From: a virus
IMG/VR virus record: IMGVR_UViG_3300020452_000244
Location: 1 to 35,100 of that record
DNA: 35,100 nt
Reading direction: 5' to 3' (one strand)
Of this stretch, positions 30,310-35,100 are shown in pieces. Each line of letters begins with the position of its first letter. The stretch's first letter is position 1. The translations under genes were made by a program, and so were the position numbers. A model generated the notes under the pieces. It ran no database searches and was not told the origin of the DNA. It saw only the letters and a program-made list of their open reading frames with translations.

Positions 30310-30686
30310 TATTGTCTCCCACCTTTATTCATTCTCTCTTTCATAATCTTTATTTCCTTTGCAGATAGAATTTTATAGTACTCCTCTGCTTTGGTCATAG
30401 AACAGTCATAATAAGTTGCAATGACTTTCATGTTCTCTAATACTTTAGGTTTACTCCATTTTGCAAACCTTTTTCGTTTTCTTAAAGTATTTAGGAAATA
30501 ATGAAATTGAAGAGTCGAATCTAGGTGAGATTTCAAGTTCATTTCGTTAACATATAGAATGCAGTCTTGGTGATAACTAAGACTTTTGTTGGTAAGAAAT
30601 GCTGAATATCCTTTCTTTGACACATCATCTACCATGATATCTTTCTTGGTATATGTTACTGCATTTACAAAATCAAAGGGATTCAT
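30309..30686 (-). CDS. 62: Clamp-loader small subunit gp62
   Basis: A 125-residue protein from the second ATG (NPFDFVNAVTYTKKD...), with GGAG 6 nt upstream. It resembles gp62 of marine T4-like phages: MNPF-x-FVNA start, KSLSYHQDCILYVNEMN, RKRKRFAKWSKP and YYKILSAKEIKIMKERMNKGG. It is shorter than T4 gp62 (187), as in cyanophages. With gp44 it loads the gp45 clamp for the gp43 polymerase; genes 44 and 45 are not in this window. It lies directly before regA. Confidence 0.88.
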   Translation of the reverse strand: MNPFDFVNAVTYTKKDIMVDDVSKKGYSAFLTNKSLSYHQDCILYVNEMNLKSHLDSTLQFHYFLNTLRKRKRFAKWSKPKVLENMKVIATYYDCSMTKAEEYYKILSAKEIKIMKERMNKGGRQ

Positions 30687-31143
30687 CATTTACTCCATAT
30701 TTTTCTAGGTACTTTGCAAGAGTACGAAGGGTTTTTGGGGATTCACAACGACCAACAGTATTATTACAATAATCACAAAGATATTCTCTTGGTGTTAAAT
30801 TGTTGTGGTCGTGGTCTAATCTCCAAACTGTTCTTTTTGAGCTTTTCCATTTCTTACCATCAGTATACTGGAAAGACTTCCATTTGTCCAGTATTTGTTT
30901 TTCTGTCATTTGACAGCCAGGACATTCGTAATCTTTATCTGGAAAAGAAATAGTTTTTTTCATTTTCCTAAGTGCAGTAGATTGTATCTTTGCACATGAT
31001 TTACAAAAGTTATAAGTCTGTGGAATATCTCCCTTATTAAATGCTCTATGACCAAATTCTGTTATGTGTTTACTTTCACCACACTTTACACATACTTTAT
31101 TTTCATTTTCTGTGTATCCTAGAATTTCTTGAAGATAGTTCAT
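30673..31143 (-). CDS. 49: Recombination endonuclease VII-like (gp49)
   Basis: A 156-residue His-Me finger nuclease. The active site WRLDHDHNNLTPREYLCDYCNNTVGR fits endonuclease VII (D110/H111, N127 or N128). C74/C77 and C123/C126 give the structural zinc site. A second pair, C18/C21 and C47/C50, forms an extra N-terminal zinc ribbon that T4 gp49 lacks. It resolves Holliday junctions and branched DNA before packaging. Its ATG overlaps the previous stop (ATGA), and gp62 follows with a 14-nt overlap. Confidence 0.85.
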   Translation of the reverse strand: MNYLQEILGYTENENKVCVKCGESKHITEFGHRAFNKGDIPQTYNFCKSCAKIQSTALRKMKKTISFPDKDYECPGCQMTEKQILDKWKSFQYTDGKKWKSSKRTVWRLDHDHNNLTPREYLCDYCNNTVGRCESPKTLRTLAKYLEKYGVNDESL

Positions 31144-31547
31144 TCAATATTTTGACTTATTACTTTTTCTTTGAGATTACTGGTTGAAAAGGAATGTTCT
31201 CTACTAGTATAGTAGACTTCATGAAGTCCTTTTCCTGTAAATTCTTTGTTTGACCAATCCTCTCCTATAAATCTTAGGTGGATGGGTTTTGTTGCTTCTA
31301 ATAAATCAAGTAAACTTTGTTCAGTATCATAAGGTATAATCTCATCAACATACTTGATTGCATCTAGTTGTATAAATCTTTCATATACAGATTGAACTGG
31401 TTGACTCTTTTCTTGTCTATCAATTGATGGGTCTGTTTGTAATCCTACAATTAGATAATCACAATTATCTTTTGCTTCTTTCATCATCACTACATGTCCA
31501 GAATGTAATAAGTCAAATGCACCACATGTAAATCCTACTTTTTTCAT
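31140..31547 (-). CDS. TagD-like cytidylyltransferase
   Basis: A 135-residue cytidylyltransferase: GAFDLLHSGHVVMMKEA carries the HxGH motif, YERFIQL follows, and the FIGEDWSNKE segment and YTSREHSFSTSNLK resemble the RTEGISTS signature. It is similar in size to glycerol-3-phosphate cytidylyltransferase and would make a CDP-activated alcohol or sugar. With two glycosyltransferase genes upstream, it may serve a glycan or surface polymer pathway. The tRNA gene is 7 nt upstream. Confidence 0.85.
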   Translation of the reverse strand: MKKVGFTCGAFDLLHSGHVVMMKEAKDNCDYLIVGLQTDPSIDRQEKSQPVQSVYERFIQLDAIKYVDEIIPYDTEQSLLDLLEATKPIHLRFIGEDWSNKEFTGKGLHEVYYTSREHSFSTSNLKEKVISQNIE

Positions 31548-31554
31548 AATAAAA

Positions 31555-31629
31555 TGGAGCGGAAGGAAAGAATCGAACTTTCATCTAAAGGTTGGAAACC
31601 TTTGGTAATAACCATTATACTACTCCCGC
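31555..31629 (-). tRNA. tRNA-Gly(TCC)
   Basis: The minus strand folds as a full cloverleaf: acceptor GCGGGAG with CTTCCGC (one G-T pair), anticodon stem AAAGG/CCTTT with loop TTTCCAA (anticodon TCC), T-arm GAAAG-TTCGATT-CTTTC, and an encoded CCA after the discriminator T. It sits between two genes with 1-7 nt on either side, so it is processed from their transcript. Confidence 0.92.
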
Positions 31630-31630
31630 A

Positions 31631-32758
31631 TTATCTAATAATATCTATATCATCTGGATTTTCATTCCATACTTCCATTATAGTCCTAAGTCGTCCATCT
31701 GTCAATAAGTTTTCATATCTTTTTGATGCTTTGACTTTCCACCATTGAACTAAATTGTCCATTGAAAATCTATCGTAATTCTCTGCTCTTTTTAATTCTG
31801 TTTCTTTACCAGTAATAACTTCTTTGACATTACTGAATCCCATAGTTGAAACATAGTATCTTTTTCTTTCTTGTAAATCTTCTGCATCCTTCATTACTTG
31901 TTTAAAATGTGTATTATCATCTAAACATCTTTTTATAATACTTACCATTGTTGCTTGACATTTCATTTTTCTACTTGATGCTTCAGGCCATACAAGTGGT
32001 GTTCCATCATTCTTTTCCACAAACCATTTTTCTAAATCTCTAAAATATTCATCATTCATTAATGGTGCAAACTTACTTTCAGTTAGTCCTTGTCCTTTTA
32101 TAAAAGGTTTAAGTCCATCATACTGAGACATACTTTTAGATGAACCATATAAGGATGTAGTTTCAAAATGACACATATCCATGTCATACTTTTTGTTTAC
32201 AACCTCTCTCAACTCATGTGATAGACACATTAGTGCAAGTAGTTTACCACCAAGATAATTAAATCCAAATGGTTGTACTGGAATAATTATCATACCCATC
32301 AATGCATGTTTGTTGAATACTGGCATTTCATTTGCACTAAGAACTTCTCCAAAGTATGTGTTTCTTGGTTTAATGTTCATCATAGGTGAACCTAATCTAC
32401 CAAAACCTACAATCTTACGAGAGTTTTTTTCTCTAACCATAAAGATAACTTTGCGGCCTGGATTACTCATTTCTATTACTTGAGAAGATACTACACTTAA
32501 GTAATCATGATAAACTTGTGGTACTGGATTCCAGTCAATAATAAAATCCATATCATTTGGATGTACTGTAAAGTCTTGAAAGAAATCATCTGATACATTC
32601 ATACCCAACAAAGGTGTTGGCATTTCTTCTACTCTCTCAAGTTTTACTTTACGAAAGTATTCACTCATATCGTCAAACTGATTATAGTATTCTTCAATTT
32701 TAGATGCAGCGTATTGTGCATCCTCATTTGATAATACTAATTCACATTTCCATTCCAT
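31631..32758 (-). CDS. Conserved phage protein of unknown function
   Basis: A 375-residue soluble protein. The start at 32758 is chosen because the TATAAT of a promoter ends 6 nt before it; an in-frame ATG at 32776 lies upstream of the expected transcription start. The middle (VIFMVREKNSRKIVGFGRLGSP..., LLALMCLSHELREVVNKKYD, CHFETTSLYGSSKSMSQYDGL) has the layout of DUF4338/DruA-like proteins, a faint resemblance only. The C-terminus is helical and charged. The tRNA-Gly gene begins right after its stop. Confidence 0.75.
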   Translation of the reverse strand: MEWKCELVLSNEDAQYAASKIEEYYNQFDDMSEYFRKVKLERVEEMPTPLLGMNVSDDFFQDFTVHPNDMDFIIDWNPVPQVYHDYLSVVSSQVIEMSNPGRKVIFMVREKNSRKIVGFGRLGSPMMNIKPRNTYFGEVLSANEMPVFNKHALMGMIIIPVQPFGFNYLGGKLLALMCLSHELREVVNKKYDMDMCHFETTSLYGSSKSMSQYDGLKPFIKGQGLTESKFAPLMNDEYFRDLEKWFVEKNDGTPLVWPEASSRKMKCQATMVSIIKRCLDDNTHFKQVMKDAEDLQERKRYYVSTMGFSNVKEVITGKETELKRAENYDRFSMDNLVQWWKVKASKRYENLLTDGRLRTIMEVWNENPDDIDIIR

Positions 32759-32764
32759 AATACT

Positions 32765-32792
32765 ATTATACCACAAAGTCCATAACTGTCGA
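32765..32792 (-). promoter_or_regulatory. Sigma70-like promoter abutting a start codon
   Basis: The minus strand shows TCGACA, 16 nt, TATAAT, AGTATT, ATG. The +1 base falls on the A of the ATG at 32758, as for gene 43. Confidence 0.6.
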
Positions 32793-33788
32793 CCTTTTAA
32801 ATTTGTCTATAGTGTCCCACATACATTTATTCATCTGGGATATCCAAGATTCTTTACTATGTTTTTCCCAAGTCATATCTTGTATTTCTTTTCTATCTAC
32901 ATTACTAAAAGACTTTATTGCATCTATTAATTCAAATTCATCAGATACAAGTTTATAATGATTATCACTTGCACATATACTTGTGCTTGCATGTTTATTA
33001 TTTTTACTATTTAATATTATGGGAACACCATGTGATAACGATTCAAGTGCTGTAATACCCCATGTTTCGTTATGACAAGTTGAAAAATAAGTCATAGACT
33101 TTGATAAAGTTTTCATAACATCAGAATGTTTAAGATTCATTAATACACCATCCCAATGAGAATTTTTATTATAATACTTTTCACATTGTTCATTTGGTGG
33201 ACTATTTGTAAGTAAGATTGATTTATAATCTGTATCCTTTAACCATTGTTTCATTATAAATGGTTTTTTTTCTACTGGGTCACATCTACCAATAGTAGCA
33301 CAATCATATTCAATTGGAAGAAGTTTTGGTTTGTCTCCATCAACATAACTTGAGTTTATATATCCATCTATAAATAAATCTTTACCTCTCATTCTTTTTG
33401 ACATTGACCTATACCAATCATATTGATATTGACTTACAAAATAAACTGAATGATTTCTATTTCTTAAATTATCTAATGTTGATAAAATAGAACCCATATT
33501 AACATGACCATGACCAACATACATTATTGGTATTTCTGAATCTAACATTTTTGAACCAGAGAAAGATGCTTGATTCCAATTTGATATAATGATATCTGCA
33601 TCAACACTTCTAGCAAAGTTTTTTATCTTGGTAGTATTTTCTTTGATTGGTTCATTGTTATCTATGTTTATGATTTCTACATTAGGAAAGTTTTCTACAA
33701 TCTGATGACAAAACTTTTCAATACCACCAACTATGATATCCGAATTGTATTCACCAAAGTGTGTATTATAAGGCAGAACTATTTTCAT
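32766..33788 (-). CDS. GT-B glycosyltransferase
   Basis: A 340-residue protein from the ATG at 33788, which has GGAACG just upstream; an ORF 15 codons longer is open but overlaps the previous gene further. It shows a GT4-like layout: an N-terminal MKIVLPYNTHFGEYNSDIIVGGIEKF domain with the GG-hxE loop, and a C-terminal donor site, CHNETWGITALESLSHGVPIILN, the classic E-x7-E glycosyltransferase motif. Donor and acceptor are unknown; it could modify phage DNA, virion proteins or host surface sugars. It overlaps the upstream glycosyltransferase by 23 nt. Confidence 0.85.
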   Translation of the reverse strand: MKIVLPYNTHFGEYNSDIIVGGIEKFCHQIVENFPNVEIINIDNNEPIKENTTKIKNFARSVDADIIISNWNQASFSGSKMLDSEIPIMYVGHGHVNMGSILSTLDNLRNRNHSVYFVSQYQYDWYRSMSKRMRGKDLFIDGYINSSYVDGDKPKLLPIEYDCATIGRCDPVEKKPFIMKQWLKDTDYKSILLTNSPPNEQCEKYYNKNSHWDGVLMNLKHSDVMKTLSKSMTYFSTCHNETWGITALESLSHGVPIILNSKNNKHASTSICASDNHYKLVSDEFELIDAIKSFSNVDRKEIQDMTWEKHSKESWISQMNKCMWDTIDKFKRSTVMDFVV

Positions 33789-35100
33789 CGTTCCAACAGT
33801 AGGTAGTTTCTTTATCCATGACATCAAATACATTAGGATGTTCCATCAATGCTCTTCTATATGGAGTCCATTTGATTCCTCGTCCCCAACCACAATACTC
33901 ACTAAACAACTCTCTTTTAGTTATACTACCTCTATCTTTAATAACTTCTATAAGTTCATTAGTCTTATCTGAATTAGTTGATTTAGTATTGTTTATTAAA
34001 TCACAAAAGTCTTGATACATTGTTTCCATTTCATGTTTGTAATTTAGTCTTGTTGATAAGTGTTGTATTCCTAACATTTGCATTTTAAATCTGTGGGACG
34101 AATCATCAAGATATCTATTTAATAAATCTAATGCATCTTGGTCTGTTGTAAAAAAGTCTGCATCATCCCATAACTCATGGTAATATTCACCATCATACAT
34201 TATGTAAGGACAACCATTCATCATTCCATCTGTAGTTGCAACACTCCATCCACCATACTTTTGTTTAGGTGAAAACCCAACACAACATGTTTTTAATTTA
34301 TCATAGTATCCTTGTTTATCAAATTTTTCATTTGTTAGATAAGGTCTATCTGGTTCACCAGTTAGTAATGGCACCCAAACTTTAAAGTCTTGTCTTTGTT
34401 TCCAGAGTTCATCCATCAACTGAATAAATTCTTTATAGTGTTTATATGCCTCTGGTCTATGATTAAATACTATTATCTTTTCATGTTCTTCTGAATACTC
34501 TTTAAGTATGTCTTCTTGTTTAACACCCAGATATTGGACAGTTAGAATCTCATCTAATTGATGTATAGTTTGTAAATTGAAATGGTCTCTTGCTTGTTCT
34601 AATACCATATTCTTTTGTGTTTGTGTATTGATATAACATTTATCCATTTCTAACAATCCACAAATGTTTTGTTTGAATGAATCTTTTGCCCATACACATA
34701 CATGGTCAAAGTCAAACCAATGTGCATAACCTATCACTTTAGGTGTATGATGTGTAAGATTATATAAAGTATTTACAAGTTGATGTGTATGTTCAGGCAG
34801 ATGACTCATTACCAAATCAATTTCATCAACATCCTTCATAAGATTTCTAAACTTCATTACATCAAAGTGACTTCTCATTGCTGGTGGATATGTAGGAAGT
34901 TCCCACATAAGTTGTTCTGTATTATCAAAATTTAATCCATCAATATGTTTGGGTGATAGTATCGTCCAAAAGATATCTTTATCTTTTAATTCTCTAATCA
35001 TATTCTTAAGAACTTGAACATATGAATCTTGTTCTAAATCTTTTTGCCATGTGATATTAGGATAAACTAATACTCTTGTAGTTTTAGTTGGGATTAGTTC
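33766..35100 (-). CDS. Glycosyltransferase-like protein, 5' end outside window
   Basis: The frame is open from 33766 to the right edge; an ATG at 35001 is internal, since 33 in-frame codons before it (TTRVLVYPNITWQKDLEQDSYVQ...) look like the beginning of a GT-B domain. At least 444 residues are visible. Features: KVIGYAHWFDFDH acceptor-side loop, IIVFNHRPEAYKHYKEF domain switch, and a FSPKQKYGGWSVATTDGMMNGCPYIMYD donor-site segment. A C-terminal stretch (KDRGSITKRELFSEYCGWGRG...) looks like a small winged-helix. It overlaps the next glycosyltransferase by 23 nt. Confidence 0.82.
   Translation of the reverse strand, partial: ELIPTKTTRVLVYPNITWQKDLEQDSYVQVLKNMIRELKDKDIFWTILSPKHIDGLNFDNTEQLMWELPTYPPAMRSHFDVMKFRNLMKDVDEIDLVMSHLPEHTHQLVNTLYNLTHHTPKVIGYAHWFDFDHVCVWAKDSFKQNICGLLEMDKCYINTQTQKNMVLEQARDHFNLQTIHQLDEILTVQYLGVKQEDILKEYSEEHEKIIVFNHRPEAYKHYKEFIQLMDELWKQRQDFKVWVPLLTGEPDRPYLTNEKFDKQGYYDKLKTCCVGFSPKQKYGGWSVATTDGMMNGCPYIMYDGEYYHELWDDADFFTTDQDALDLLNRYLDDSSHRFKMQMLGIQHLSTRLNYKHEMETMYQDFCDLINNTKSTNSDKTNELIEVIKDRGSITKRELFSEYCGWGRGIKWTPYRRALMEHPNVFDVMDKETTYCWNDENSSAL

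Noticed and set aside
31631-32758. Annotation as a DruA/DUF4338 anti-phage defence protein
   Set aside because: The resemblance is limited to a loose pattern in the middle; the surrounding genes are ordinary phage genes, so no defence function is claimed.
1-35100. CRISPR array, insertion sequence, integrase or attachment sites
   Set aside because: No regularly spaced repeats, transposase, integrase or long terminal inverted repeats are visible. The genome appears to be that of a lytic phage.

Overview
This window looks like part of the genome of an AT-rich marine T4-like myovirus, of the kind that infects streamlined heterotrophs (SAR11 or OM43-type hosts). That placement comes from gene content, not from a search. 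Nearly every gene lies on the minus strand, tightly packed with 1-50 nt overlaps. Hallmark T4-type genes are recognisable by motif: DNA polymerase gp43, UvsX recombinase, gp41 helicase, RegA repressor, gp62 clamp-loader subunit, endonuclease VII (gp49) and a T4-type lysozyme. T4-style late promoters (TATAAATA or CATAAATA) and sigma70-like promoters are both visible. The window is open at both ends: a giant gene runs off the left edge and a glycosyltransferase runs off the right edge.

Layout in the direction of transcription (right to left). 35100-31140: two glycosyltransferases, an unknown protein, tRNA-Gly(TCC) and a TagD-like cytidylyltransferase. 31143-29702: endonuclease VII, gp62, RegA and a small protein. 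29643-29523: a non-coding control region with a hairpin, repeated TGTGACA motifs, a late promoter and one possible plus-strand mini-gene. 29514-28774: small proteins and an A-type iron-sulfur carrier. 28712-21798: a late-promoter-driven operon with two paralogous one-pass membrane proteins, CsgF, CsgG, a curlin-repeat protein, a FecR-domain protein, a second curlin-repeat protein, a small protein, a CHASE2-adenylate cyclase and a small membrane protein. 21765-18460: small proteins, Hsp20, peroxiredoxin, lysozyme. 18444-10272: replication and nucleotide genes (gp43, SNase-like nuclease, UvsX, gp41, 2OG-Fe(II) oxygenase-like protein, 5'-deoxynucleotidase-like HAD enzyme, small early proteins). 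10119-1: late, lysine-rich proteins (a PAP2-phosphatase fusion, a ligase-like DUF6267-type protein, a sulfotransferase, an NMNAT-like nucleotidyltransferase, a P-loop kinase with a basic tail, an EF-hand-bearing protein and a protein of more than 928 residues), probably virion-associated or packaged.

The most striking part is the curli-like operon. It carries the outer-membrane pore (CsgG), its accessory factor (CsgF), two exported amyloid-repeat proteins, a FecR-domain protein and a membrane adenylate cyclase with intact catalytic residues. It sits between regA and gene 43, which are adjacent in T4, and behind a T4-type late promoter. A second striking point is that at least four genes have a promoter placed so that transcription should begin at the A of the start codon, which predicts leaderless mRNAs for both early-type and late-type promoters.
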